From Epiperipatus broadwayi (taxonomy: Eukaryota > Onychophora > Udeonychophora > Euonychophora > Peripatidae): a stretch of DNA of 64,000 nt. Numbering within the stretch: position 1 is the stretch's first letter; every line of letters begins with the position of its first letter. A program made the translations under genes and the position numbers. Shown in pieces: positions 35,447 through 47,445 of the stretch. The DNA lies in NCBI GenBank assembly GCA_028023455.1, contig JAQFVV010012529.1:1176001-1240000 (forward strand). The letters are read 5' to 3'. Below the pieces are notes generated by a model, which saw only the letters and a list, made by a program, of their open reading frames with translations, made no database searches and was not told the origin of the DNA.

Positions 35447-35866
35447 CACTCAGACTATAATCTCTAAAACATATTTTTATCATTGTTCAGTATATATAAA
35501 TAGCAAATTATTATAATTTGATTAATGTATCAAACTTCCTGCCCTCACAACATTGACATATATTAATAATTTTTATTAGTCATTCATTAGATTAGAGATT
35601 ATCCAATAATGAATAACATTTCTGTAGTGTAATTTTCACTACATCACTCTCATGCAAGGTAGGGATTGGTTTGTATTCACTTTTAGAAACCAGTCCCTAT
35701 TTTGTGTGAGAGTGATATAGTGAAAACTATACGACAGAAATGTTATCCATGATTGGATTCTCTCTAGTCCAATGAATGACTACTAAAAATTATTAATATA
35801 CTTCCATTAAGTTGTTTGTGTCATAGTTGTAAGGCACAAGATATGTGTAAGAGATTGTGATCTGTG

Positions 35867-35908
35867 TTAACTGATGAGTATTGGTTCAGCACAAAATGTG
35901 CATATTGA
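35867..35908 (+). ncRNA. Hammerhead-like motif, second family, right arm
   Basis: CTGATGA (35,871-35,877), stem II GTAT against GCAC (two pairs kept, one G-U), AAAA in place of GAAA, stem III ATG/CAT around TG, cleavage base A at 35,904, and stem I TTAA/TTGA (4 pairs). This arm keeps the CUGAUGA core that the left arm lost, while the left arm keeps GAAA; each arm is damaged differently. Confidence 0.5.
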
Positions 35909-36105
35909 GGATCATACATCTTTTTCATATGTTTTTGGTCATATTTTTATGATTACATTCTTCCACAAGATGTTAAAAAGTAGATAGAAATTATTCTCTA
36001 CCTTGTGTGAGATGGGTATAGTGAAAATTATACTATAGAAATATTATTCATTATGGGATAATCTCTAGCCTAATAAATGACTAATAAAAATTATTAGTGC
36101 AATTT

Positions 36106-37195
36106 TTTAAGATTTGACTCATGCCAAAATAGATCGTCTAGTTCTTTTTTGTAATTATAGGTAGATGTAAATATATATATATATAGAGAGAGATAAATTT
36201 GAATGAAATCAAAATTCAAACAACATGTTTATTTATATATCTGTTGCTTGATAATAATATCAGATTCTGTCAACTTCAATTTCTGGTGATATAGGGGAAT
36301 AACATTTTCCAGAATGATTTACTATCTGTTTGGTTTTTCAGATTATTTAAATACATCATTATTATGGTAATAAAGTCCAACCTCCTCATTGCAGTAATCC
36401 TAGTTTGCAACTAACATTTTCAAGAATTGATGATTATTTCATAATATAACTAAAATAGAACAATTTCAATCTTATCCTTTTTGCTTCAAATGAGATTTAG
36501 ATTTAATCTGATCAAGTGACCATTCATTGGTTTTCCTGCTATAGAATTCTAAGGCATTTTCAATAATTTTTTATCATTCTTTTTCATTCTCCAGCTTATC
36601 AAGTATAGAGAATCACATAAATATTTATTTTAAAAATACACTTTTACTTCCAAAAAATTTTCCTCATGTTTTTCATTGCAATTGTGCCCAATATTATGGT
36701 TTGATGAATTTTTAATAATCGATGTTTTGTTGTTGATAAGTAATGTAAAAAAGGCAAAAGTTATAGTCATCTGCTGGCACCATATTGAAATCTTTGTCTT
36801 TTATTTAAATGTAATCCCATATTTCATTCTGTTATTTAATTTTGCTAAACTGCTCTCAATATATCTAAGGGTGCTATTGTTTTTCTCATCAATCTTAAAA
36901 ATTCAGTTGTTGTCATCCATTTTGCTTTCCTTATTACACATTCAGTATATTAGTTGAATAGATAAGATGATTATTTATAGCCCTGTCAAATTCTTTTGTC
37001 AACAGGAAAACAAATTTTTTACCATGTTCTGTTTTATAAAACTGTAACTTCTTGTCCCATTTAAAATGATACATTCTTTTTTCTTAGAATATTTCATAGT
37101 TTAGCATGATCAACTGAAGACTCTCAGTTAATACTTATAGACTTCAAAGTCTTATTAAAGTTTGTGACACAATTTTAAATAGTTTGATATTAAAA
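36106..37195. other. AT-rich non-coding sequence
   Basis: A TA/GA microsatellite near 36,172-36,192. The 93-codon open frame at 36,676 is hydrophobic, AT-driven and unrecognised. Confidence 0.5.
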
Positions 37196-37921
37196 TGGGC
37201 TATATCTAGCTGATCTAAGAGGACACTTCTCAAAAGTACAAATCCAGTTAATATTTAGATAATTTAATGAACGATAATTAATAGTGTTTTAACTATTTTA
37301 CATACATAAGATTATATAACAAGGCATGAAGGCATACATAAATAATAATGTAGTTCAATATGACCTGTAAGAGTCCTAGCTGGCTGTTCCTATGTTCGGA
37401 GGCCAGCTCTCCACATTTGAAGACACTGTGCCAAGGGAGGCGTTCTGCTCCAGCTTATGTCTGTGTGCACAGGTGAAGTAAAAGAATTAAGTGAAGTCTT
37501 CTTCATCCAATTTGTACTGAGGCATTCATTGTATCAATCCCTGAAGTTGATTGGCTCGTACTACTATCCAGCCGCTCAGGTGATTCTTCATTTCAATGCT
37601 CAATATAAGAATTTACATCATTATCTCTCTAACTTTAATTAATAAGTTATTTTTTAGTTTATCATTTACCTTATGAAGGAAATCTAAACTCTAATTCGTA
37701 TAATTGTTTTATTTCATTAACAATGTATTCTACTCTCATTAATTAGGCTGTCATTACTTTCAAAAAATAATCTTTTTCTAATCTTAAAAGTTATAAATCT
37801 TTTATTTATTACTTAAACAGAATCAGTCTTTTGGTTTTCTTTAATTTATTAAACTTACTACTTTTTTTCATTAGTTTATACCTATATATGTATGTGCATT
37901 TAAGCATACACATACATATCA
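37196..37921 (-). repeat. Left LTR of Gypsy 2
   Basis: Starts TGGGCTATATCTAG, ends ATACATATCA. Open frames in both LTR copies are repeat-driven, not genes. Confidence 0.85.
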
Positions 37922-37935
37922 TTACTTCCCCCAAG
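37922..37935 (-). other. Polypurine tract of Gypsy 2
   Basis: Minus strand CTTGGGGGAAGTAA directly before the LTR TG. Confidence 0.7.
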
Positions 37936-38229
37936 TTGAGCGATCAGGTTTTAATATCTGAACTTAGTTTGTAGTCATTAAGATACATGGGTATTTTTAT
38001 TTTCCTTTTAGCATGTGTTTGTGATTATGTTCCACCTCAATTGGTGTGTTCTCTCTTCGTAACTGGTCACTGGTGTCCATTATGTTGAATAAGTCGAGTA
38101 TTATCTCCTCGTTTGTTTTGGATAGATGTTGAATAATTTCTGCCTGCAATCAAAGTTGTTCGTATTATTTTTTACCTACACTTTTTTCTGTGGTTTAAAT
38201 TTATTTAATTTATAGATACTGTCTTGATG

Positions 38230-38690
38230 TTAAACATCAATTGGCAAAAGGTTTGATAATTTTATATGCAACTTTCTACTTAAATACATTTCAGCCAGTG
38301 ATTTCCCAGATTTGGCCCTAGGAGTCGCATGTTGATGATGGAGTGCAGTCAGCACCGCTTCGTATATTTTAATTTCCCCCAATTTGTTGATGGAAGACTT
38401 TAGGGTTTGTACGGCTTTATCAGCTTGTCTATTGAATTGACGGTAGTATGGGGAGGAAATGAGTGTGTTTAATCCCCCATTTTTGCATCGCTTCTTCGAA
38501 TTTTGCTGAAGTAAAGTCTGTTCCATTATCAGAAACAAGTATTTCCAGAAAGCTGTGTGAGCAAAAATTTCAAATAATTTGCTAAGTGTCATGTCTGTAC
38601 TGGTGTTATTGACTATTTTATATTTGGTCAATGCTGAAAATACATTGACCACTACCAAAAACAGATGACCCTCGAATAGGCCACAGTGGT
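38230..38690 (-). pseudogene. Gypsy 2 integrase core, broken
   Basis: VVVNVFSALTKY (first-Asp strand, with the Asp changed to Asn) is followed by a scrambled middle, where a frameshift hides the second-Asp strand. Then SSPYYRQFNRQADKAVQTLK, where the Glu position reads Asp. AEMYLSRKLHIKLSNLLP matches the same segment in element 1 (AELYLGHKLHTKLSNIIP). Confidence 0.8.
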
Positions 38691-39500
38691 TGATGTGTAT
38701 CCATTGCCATGGCCTTTCAGCTCTAGACCATGGTTAAAACTTAGCCGGAGGTGCTGTAGTACATATTTAACAGTTTTTACATTTCTTAGTCTATTTTTCA
38801 ATGTCATTATTAATGCTGGATTACCAGACATAACTACGAACTAATGCTTTTACCCCATGATGCCTACTTTCAAACAACTTAAAAATTTGATTCCTACTCT
38901 TTAGCAGGATTAGTATTTGATCACCCCTCAGAATACATCCCTTCATATAGACAACTACTCACAGGCATTCCATAATTGTTTATGAAGAAAACTAAGTTGT
39001 TGATTCAGCTATCCTTCACTGATCTGCTTTACCATCTATTGGTAGCCATTGTCTTTGGATGTCCTTGCAGCCACAATTTTATATTTTACTTTTGATTCAG
39101 TATATCTTTGTACTTCGTTTTCTTAGATTTCTGGTCATCATGGACCTTCTCTTGACCGGATTTTGTTAATTACTGGCTGCTGGAAATGTTTTTTCTCTCT
39201 GAGTATATCAATTTTACCCAAATTCATTTTAATCCTCTCTGAAAGTTTTTTCTGTCAGGGCTGTTAATTTTTTTTGTAATTGTTATTTTTTCCCCATTTT
39301 GCTGAACCAGTTTCATCTTAATATGGGGTTGATAGGTGCATGTACTACATATAGTGGTAGCATATTAATTTTGCCGTGACTTTCATTGTATTAGCGCTTC
39401 AACTACACCCTTTATTCTAATGGTGTTACCATTCATATCTAACGTCTTTAAGTCAGGTTTTTTGGATAAGGGGTCTTGTCCTATACTTGGAAATAACAGT
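38691..39500 (-). pseudogene. Gypsy 2 residual pol, RT mostly deleted
   Basis: Only about 0.8 kb separates integrase from protease. The part nearest the integrase is probably its zinc-binding N-terminal region. No RT palm motif is visible. Confidence 0.5.
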
Positions 39501-39590
39501 ATACCAATTGCAGATTGATATCAATGATACTCCACTACTACTGTCGATCTCCATAGATATGGGCCAATCACAGCTTTAATTTTAACATAA
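39500..39590 (-). pseudogene. Gypsy 2 protease fragment
   Basis: CDWPISMEIDSSSGVSLIS aligns with the element 1 protease; the active-site triad position reads DSS. Confidence 0.6.
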
Positions 39591-39699
39591 TTTTGTCATC
39601 ATAGGTGGACATTTTTTTTATATTGGTATGCTGAATTGCCTGGCCCTGATATGAATGTTTATAATTATTACATTCCTTGTTGGGATCATTAAGTTTTTC

Positions 39700-40460
39700 T
39701 TTAGACACATTTTTTCCATGTGCCTTCTTTTTTTACAATTATTACAGCGTTCTCATTTATGAGAACAATTGCTGGCTTTGTGGCCTTTTTTTCTCACAAC
39801 AAAAACATATAAACGTGTTTTCGCTGTTAGTCCTATTATCATTACTCTTTGACCAGTCTTTCTTTACAGTTTTACAAATGTCTGTTTATGATTGGCTATT
39901 AATCTTGAACTCTGCAAATTTTCAAGATTGCTCAAGCATGAGTTCATAAGTTAACCCCCGTTTTATAGCCTCCTTATAATCTAAATTGTTAATAGCCAAT
40001 AATTATTGCTGTAAACTATCATTACACATACCTGTCAGAAGTTGTTCGAGAAGGGCTTCATCTAGGAAAGATGCATAGATGCAATTCTTTACTAGATTCG
40101 AAGAGCACTATCATAATCTTTTATACTTTCATCCCAACCGTTCTGGGCTTGGAATTGCAGTCTAGAGACATGCCTAGACGGATAGGGTTAAAGTGATTTG
40201 ACAAGCCTGTCTTTAACCTGATCGTATGTACAATCTTTAGGAGGTAGAAGTTCAACTCCTTTCCCAGCAAAGCATAATGATGAAGCAATCTTATACTTAT
40301 TGTTTTTAACTTTATTAATGAATATGTATTCTCCCACATGTTGAATGTACTGGGACCAACTACTCCCCTCACTGATGTCAAATTCATCAATTGCACTGCC
40401 TAATCAGTCCTTTACCTAAATTTAACCACTTAATATTAATTGATTAAGGGTTCGAATCAA
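39700..40460 (-). pseudogene. Gypsy 2 gag with two CCHC knuckles
   Basis: CFCCEKK then, after a shift, GHKASNC, and CNNCKKRRHMEKMC close by (about 39,715-39,810): two C-x2-C-x4-H-x4-C knuckles. The capsid part extends to about 40,430 with stops. Confidence 0.7.
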
Positions 40461-40466
40461 GACTGT

Positions 40467-40476
40467 GACTGTGCCA
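40467..40476 (-). other. Primer-binding site of Gypsy 2
   Basis: TGGCACAGTC on the minus strand, three bases after the LTR end; one base differs from element 1 (TGGCGCAGTC). Confidence 0.55.
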
Positions 40477-40479
40477 AAT

Positions 40480-41190
40480 TGCTCTGTCTAGCTGATCTAA
40501 GAGGGCACTTCCCTTAAGTACAACTTATCACTAAATAGTTAATATTTAGATAATTTAATGAATGATGGTTAATAGCGTTTTAACTATTTACATACGATTA
40601 TTTTATATAATAAGGTCCAAAGGTATCCATAAATAATAATGTTGACCTGTAGGGTCCTAGCTGGTTGTTCCCACGTTCAGAGGCCAGCTCTTGGCACTTG
40701 AAGTCACTGTGCCAAGGGAGAAGTTTTGCTTCAGCTTTTGTCCATGTGCACAGGTGAAGCTTCAAGAATCAAGTATAGACTTCTTGATCCAATTTGTACT
40801 GTGGCATTCATTGTTTCAATCCCTGGGATTGGTTGATTTGTATTCCCAAGCATCCATTCAGGTGGTTCTTCATTTCAGTGTTCCATACAAGTATTTACAT
40901 TGTTATCTCTCTGACTTTAATTAATGAGTTACTTTTTATGTTTATCTTAGGAAGGAAATCTAAATTCAAATTCCTTTGTTTTATTTCATTAACAAAGTAT
41001 TCTACTCTTATTAATTAGACTGTTATTACTTTTAAAAAATAATTTTTTTAATCTTAAAAAGTATAAATCTTTTACTTACTATTTAAACAGAATCAGTCTT
41101 TTGATTTTCTTTAATTTATTAAACATTACTTTTTTTTATATTAAGTTTATACCTATATATTATTCCATTTAAGCATATACATACATATCA
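40480..41190 (-). repeat. Right LTR of Gypsy 2 (711 bp)
   Basis: TGCTCTGTCTAGCTGATC to ACATACATATCA. Confidence 0.85.
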
Positions 41191-41439
41191 GAATGAAATG
41201 ATGATGGCATAGCAAATAGTGACAAATTGTCATTGCTGGTGATCAAGCATTACTGTGTTGTCATAGTATTTTATTGCTTAGTTACATAATTTATCTATGA
41301 TAAGAGAATGTAACATATATATAAATGAAATGGAATATGTCATAGTTTAGTTTAATAAAATATTTATTTAATAGGGATAGATGAAAACTTTGGTGGAATA
41401 ACACAAAATCTTAAGAGTAGATTTAGAATAACTTTCTTT

Positions 41440-42300
41440 TAGGTTAATGATGGGAGATAGGCTTTTGTCATTTTTCAATTCAAATAAATTGCAGTGAAAA
41501 CAAAATTTCTAGTATTTTCAGATATTGAAAAGGAATATAATATATATAGAAATAGATTGGAGGTTTGAAACTCTGGAATTAAACTTGGGATTGATAAATA
41601 TGAATAACTGTCTTTACAATAAACACTTGAGGGATATAAAATCGATGGAAGCTAAATTTGTTTAGTACTGAAAGAATGTTGTTCATTATAATTTATTTAT
41701 TTTAAAAGCAATTAATATGATATTATGTGCCAATAATGTAATGAATGCAGAGATAATATTAAAGGAGTATGTGAATAGGAAGGAACATATAAATTAAATT
41801 CAGTGAGAAATCTAAAATATTAGTAATTAGTGGAGAAAATTTGAGTGAAGGATGGAAAATGGAGAAAATATATGTATTAGAAAAGTCAATAAGTAAAATT
41901 ATTTGGGCAAAGGAATTGTGTGTACAGTTTGGAAATTATAGTTAAGACATAATCAAAAAAATGAAGTAGGATGCTTAAAACTCATTTCTCACATAATAAA
42001 CTTAAATTGTTTTAATTAATTTTGAAAAGGATTATTTATTGTTAACCTTAACAATCACAAATGAGCAACTTAAGCATCCAAAAAGTTTTTAGAGAAAATT
42101 CAAAAGATAGATTTAAAAAAGTATTCTTTCCGAAAATAGGATTATAATGGGAAATGGAATAGGTCACTTTCCTAATGATCAGATTAAAATCATATTAATA
42201 AATGGATGAGAATAGATCAACGAAAACTGTTTAGATATTTAATTGGATTGTACAATAAGATGATAAATGCAGTCATTTAGAGGATATGAGAATATATGAT
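41440..42300 (+). pseudogene. Decayed LINE reverse-transcriptase fragment
   Basis: FSDIEKEYN and IYRNRLE (about 41,520-41,565) correspond to FIDIEKVYDRVNRNRLW of the LINE at 54.3 kb. Downstream ANNVMNAEIILKEYVNRKE (about 41,730-41,785) and VISGENLSEGW fit the thumb region after the catalytic FADD box. Many stops and shifts. Same clade as the 52.7-57.4 kb LINE, opposite strand, much older. Confidence 0.6.
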
Positions 42301-45300
42301 TGTTAGATAGTCTAATTTATTTGTATTTTTATTCTTTTAATAAAAGAAAATGAAATGGATATGTAAAAGACATATTTCAAATGCATAATTATAGTGCTTG
42401 TAAAAAAGAATAGATAAATTGTCAAAGAAAAGTAAATAAAGTTATATAAAGGAATATAAATAAGCAAAATAGTTTAAAGATATTTCATCTATGTAGAGCT
42501 ATTGTTTTAAAAAGAATTTATTATTGTTGGAAAATGGACAGAGGTTTTAGATCCCAAGAAAGGAAACAAAAGCAGGTTAAGAATTTGAAGTTGGAGAATA
42601 CCCATTATTTATTTTTGGAGTTCAGTTAAACCATATTGTTATTTTTAATCTAAAGGTAATATTAATATGGTATTTATAAGTTGGATTATTCTTAACATCT
42701 ACTATGTTAAATGTCTTTAGAAAGATCCAAACTATATTTAAACTTTTCAAATATGTTATGCATTTGAAAAATTTAGTTTGAATTTTTCTAAAGACATTTA
42801 ATATTAGATGAAAGAAATAATTCATTATAATTACTACCAAAATGTCATCATCACAAAACTTTAATTTTCAAAGAAAACAATGAAAATAGTAAATACAGCT
42901 TTAATACATTTTCTATTCTGGGTATCTTTATCAAAAGAAAGATGTATTTAGTATTTTTTTTTATATATATAGGATTAGTATGACCTTTAATTTATTACAT
43001 TCTGTTTTGGTTTCGTTCAGATTTTTGCAATGATAATGAAGAATATGATAAGGTATGAAAATTGACAAAATAACTATTATTAAAATGGTATAGAAGAAAA
43101 ATATTGAAGATATAAGTGCTACCAAAATGATTTAGGAATAATAAAATATATAATAGCTGAGAGAAAATAGATGTTAATTGCAAGGATTGCAAAAGAATAT
43201 CAGAAAGAAAAGTTAGTTTAACATTTCTCTATGTGCATAGAAATTATGTCTAAAGAAAGACATTCTGCATCCATTATTATTCTTTCTATTTTAAGTATAA
43301 ATACTTTTTGAAATTGTTACTGAAAATAAACTACTACTCTAATTAGAATATCTAACATATATATATATGAGGTATTTGTGTGTAAAATTATTTTATAATG
43401 GCTTTTTAATTCTGAAAATTATTGTGTCATTCTGACAGTTTATATCAGGATTTTAATACAGAGGGCGTACCAATAGCTCAAACAAGCTCTTAATTGATAA
43501 GTGCGATAGGAGAACATATTTAAAATCTCTATACAGAATCTTCCCATCTCCAGACCAACTGGTTTCGAGCTTATATACAAGCTTATAAAAGTAATGCCAC
43601 ATTATATATGACTTGCTTTTTTTATTATTATTATTACTTACAAAAATCTGATTTAAATTTATTTGATGTTGTTGTTCTCATTAATCCAGGAGTTTTTTTC
43701 CTTTTGTTTTAAAAATTTATATAGCTATTAATCATAATAATATACAACCAGATATATATAGAGAGAAAGTACCTACAGATGTTATTTGTAAAAAATATAC
43801 ATTTTTGAACATATCATTTTATTTAAAAAGACATGCTTTGTAAAATATTTAATGTGGAAGGATAATAAATTAAAAACATTTAGATTTTTAATTTGATGTA
43901 TAAAAAAACATTTCTTGGCTGAATATTATTGCTAATTATTGCAATTTGAATATTAATAAAAAAAGGACACAAATGGGTTTGATAAATATTAAGAATCAAT
44001 TTGTAGTAATGTTAAATTTATTGATATAGCAAAGAATATAGAAATTTTGTTTAATTATTTTATAATGAAGTAATCAATCTACAATAATATCTTTAATGAT
44101 ACATTGCATAGTCTATCAAAAATGATACATTTATCTGAGTCAAATTGTAAAACATAGTCCTTAATACATTAATACTTAAAATACATTATAAATTCAAAAT
44201 ATTCAAATTTCCTAGAGAATTGCTGTGTATACTGAATATTAATTAATATTTACTTCCACACAAAAGATTTTTGTGGATAAATGAACAAATAATAAAAACA
44301 ATTGAATAAAATGTTATTAAGCATGAACAGATTTATTATGATTAATATTATAATTATGAGATTAAATTTATAATAATCTCAAATGAAAGGAATATAAGAA
44401 TGATGCGCAATTTCATGAGGAATTTATCTGGAAGGGTGTTTTTATACTCATGCTGTAATCATATAAATTACTAAAGTATGATAACATATTTTTGATGTTA
44501 ATAATTTATCTTTCTCTGCCTACCTTTATTTATTTGAAACAGAAATTAAGTAGATTACTAATAAACACTTCCTTCTTTAATATATTTCATTTTGGCATCA
44601 AGCCATGTTGATAAGAAAATGAAACAATTTCAGAATTCATCTCCAGATTATATTTAACAAGTGAATTATAATTCTTCATTAGTTCGAGATATTTAATATG
44701 CATGTAATTTAAATGAAATTCCAATGTTTCCTAATATTTTCTTAATATTTTTTAATAATATCAAGTTCAGTAATTTTATTATATGAAGTTTTACTTAAAA
44801 TCAATAAACAATAACCAGTGATGATTCTCGAGATTTCACTATGCATATATCTATAAAAACTTTCAAAGAAGGTTTTGACATGAAAGCATAAAAATCTTAT
44901 GGGCATTTTTTAAGCTAGCAGATATATTTAAAATAGTTATCTATGATAGTCAGAGCTAATATTTGAAATACAAACAATAATTGGTTTTTATTTTCTGTAT
45001 AATTTTTTAGTTATTGTCTAGTGTAGTAGATGAATTTTAATTTTATGGCTAGCAGAAATAAATAATCATATGCAGCATTTAGTTACTAATATAGAATCAA
45101 CATAGAATTGTAAGTCTTCTCAAACTTGTAATCATTTACCACATAATTCAAAGTTATATAAATTTCATGAAAAATAAATTCAACCTTTAAAAATTAAGCA
45201 GTATAAGAACAGGATGTTGTAAATTATTTCTCATCATTACCATGCTGTTTTGAATAATATATATATATATTAAAAATATTAATACTTCAGTTATTTATAC

Positions 45301-45663
45301 TGCATTTTTAATTGAAATATTTAAAGAGAAGAATAATTATATTAATAATTATGATTATTCCATGTTTTTAAAAAGTATTTATTCAAAATAATTCATTTGT
45401 CCTTGCATTTATTGCTTATAGAAAAAAAAATTTTAGAATGAAATTCTGAAGCTTTTTCCACTTCAATAGTGATTATTCAGGATCAAATATTCTTTAACTT
45501 GAATAGTTGAATGCTTAGATTCAACAATGGTCTTTATATTTAGACAAAAACAAAGAATGGATTGAATTAGTTACTTTTTTTTAAAAATAATATTAAAAAT
45601 ACCAAATTCACCACTTTCTTTATTTTCCTGTAATATCTTTTAAAAAAAATTAAAGTAAAATTG
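42301..45663. other. AT-rich non-coding sequence
   Basis: Contains a short foldback: TTAAATGTCTTTAGAAAGAT at 42,706 is mirrored up to 42,803, arms ~40 bp. Otherwise nothing recognised. Confidence 0.5.
42706..42803. repeat. Small inverted repeat, ~40-bp arms
   Basis: Left arm from TTAAATGTCTTTAGAAA, right arm ending TTTCTAAAGACATTTAA, spacer ~10 bp. Confidence 0.75.
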
Positions 45664-45735
45664 GTTCTGAAGAAGACTGCAGGACAGTCGAAACATAAGA
45701 CTGTGTATGCATATAGAAGCAATAAAAGGTTTTAA
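45664..45735 (+). repeat. Dispersed repeat 3' end with conserved hairpin, copy 3
   Basis: CTGAAGA (45,667), stem GACTG/CAGTC (45,675-45,679 and 45,685-45,689) with loop CAGGA, GAAAC, then GCAATAAAAGG. Hairpin and loop identical to copy 1. Confidence 0.65.
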
Positions 45736-47373
45736 AGTGTTCAAAGTAGTGGGTAAATTGCATTTATATAAAATATTAAATGTAATTTTTTTTCTTTCTA
45801 TAAGTCAAAATTATGTTTTTTTTTTAGATTAATTCTTTGATATATTGGTGTCTTGTTGAGTTTTCTGACAACTATAGCATAGACTCTAAAGGTTTTTACT
45901 TTTCAAGAGTCTCAGAAAATTTTACTTAAATAATAATTTTTTTTTTTAAAATAAAGAATCAGAATTCTAACAATAAAGCATTTTCATTTATTGTTGGCTT
46001 TAACTAAAAGAATGCTGATTAAAAATATATGGAAAGAATTAACATCAGATTGTTTATTTCCTTTAGAAACTATTGATAAAATTTATTCTATCAAGTTTAG
46101 CATGCTTTCTGAACTATTAACTCTAGGTGTGCACTCTAAAATAAATATGATGTTTAAAACCAAATAAGCCAGCTTTGATAAAGGTCATAAAATTCTTTTT
46201 ATTTCTTTGTTTTTCTATATTATTTCATAAAATACAATTATACTCCTTAATTTAAATCCTTTTATTGTAAACTTTTATATATATACTGATATGTTGACTA
46301 TCCTGCAATTTTCTTCAGAGTTATGTTACATTATTAAATGAAATAATATGAATAAAATAATATTAAACAAATAAGTAGTAAGACAAAACAATAGAATAAA
46401 TAAAATAAAGAAGAACATGCAAATTAAAATATAGATGAAATTACAATACAAAAAACAAACAAACAAGATATAAACAAAGTAAATAAAATAAAATCAGATA
46501 AAAAAAAACCAAAAACATCAAGATTAATTAAAATATGAAATATATACAGATGATATATATATATTGTCTGAATACATATTCACAAATACTCATTAATTTA
46601 TACGTATTGTATATCCCTAATTATATTTTTAATATCCCCTAATTATTATAAATTATATTAATTATAAATCACTAACTTATAACACCATATTTATGATCTT
46701 ATTTTTATGTAATACTGTTCTCTTTGTTAAATATTTTCTGTTTATTTTGAATGGGGTATAATATCTACTATGTTTTTTATTTAATTTTGTTATTAATAAA
46801 TAATTTTATTATATTTGTCTATTTATTTTACTAATATAGATAGTAAATATTAAAAATCCTTTTACTTTACCCTCTACTGACTATTTCATTTTTAAAAACA
46901 GTTTTATTTTGAAATCTTAATTATATTATGTAGAAAGAAAATATTCAAGAAATAAAACAATATACATAAAAAAAATTATATAAAAATAAAGATTATAATT
47001 ATTGTATCAACTTGAAATTATAAGATTACTGATTAATTAATGTAATTTATAATAAACAATAATACTTAGAGAATATTAAAAAAAGTAATAAGGGATATAC
47101 AATACATGTAAATTAATGAGTATTCTTGAATATGTATAGAAACAAGAATAAACATATATATTCTGTATTTATTTTATAAATTAATTAATCTTGACATTTT
47201 ATTTTGTTTATATCTAGTTTTATTCAGATTGTTTATATATATATGTATTTTAATTTTATCTATTTTTTTGTTCTGTTTATTATTTTTTATTTTATTCATT
47301 CCATTGTTTTGTTTTATTATTTATTTGCTTCTTATTATTTTATTTGGATTGTTTTATTTATAAATGTATCATA
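45736..47373. other. AT-rich non-coding sequence
   Basis: Nothing recognised; very A-rich around 46,370-46,560. Confidence 0.5.
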
Positions 47374-47445
47374 GTTCTGAAGAAGACTTCATAACAGTCA
47401 AAATGTCAGTTTATATATAAAAGTTTGCAATAAAAACTTATAATT
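47374..47445 (+). repeat. Dispersed repeat 3' end with conserved hairpin, copy 4
   Basis: CTGAAGA, stem GACT/AGTC around a changed loop, AAAATGTCAG, then TTTGCAATAAAAAC. The G of GAAA is lost. Confidence 0.6.

Larger units (their letters stand above)
35240..36105. mobile_element. Large palindromic repeat with a second hammerhead-like family
   Basis: Arms of about 420 bp mirror each other around 35,679 (AGGGATTGGTTT at 35,660 against AAACCAGTCCCT at 35,687). Within each arm the same segment recurs directly: GTGTAATTTTCACTA near 35,283 and 35,628 (offset ~345), and TTGTGTGAGA near 35,703 and 36,004 (offset 301). Each arm contains one hammerhead-like motif between the direct repeats. No coding capacity. 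It has the same architecture as blocks A-C but unrelated sequence. Confidence 0.7.
37196..41190 (-). mobile_element. Ty3/Gypsy LTR retrotransposon 2, internally deleted
   Basis: LTRs at 37,196-37,921 and 40,480-41,190 share CTAGCTGATCTAAGAGG, TCCTAGCTGG and GGCCAGCTCT and end TG...CA. The internal region is only 2,558 bp on the minus strand: gag zinc knuckles, protease, then almost directly integrase, with most of RT/RNase H gone. The primer-binding and purine tracts are in place. It is related to, but clearly different from, element 1. No target duplication is evident (TAAAA versus GAATG). Confidence 0.85.

Noticed and set aside
37457-37642. Open frames shared by both LTRs of Gypsy 2 (also 40,691-40,924)
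   Set aside because: Located inside LTRs, no motif, similarity explained by LTR duplication.
43553-43590. Minus-strand GAAACCAGTTGGTC next to an AGCTT/AAGCT stem, resembling half of a hammerhead
   Set aside because: Stem III and a UC cleavage site are plausible, but no CUGANGA lies before the stem, so the core is absent.
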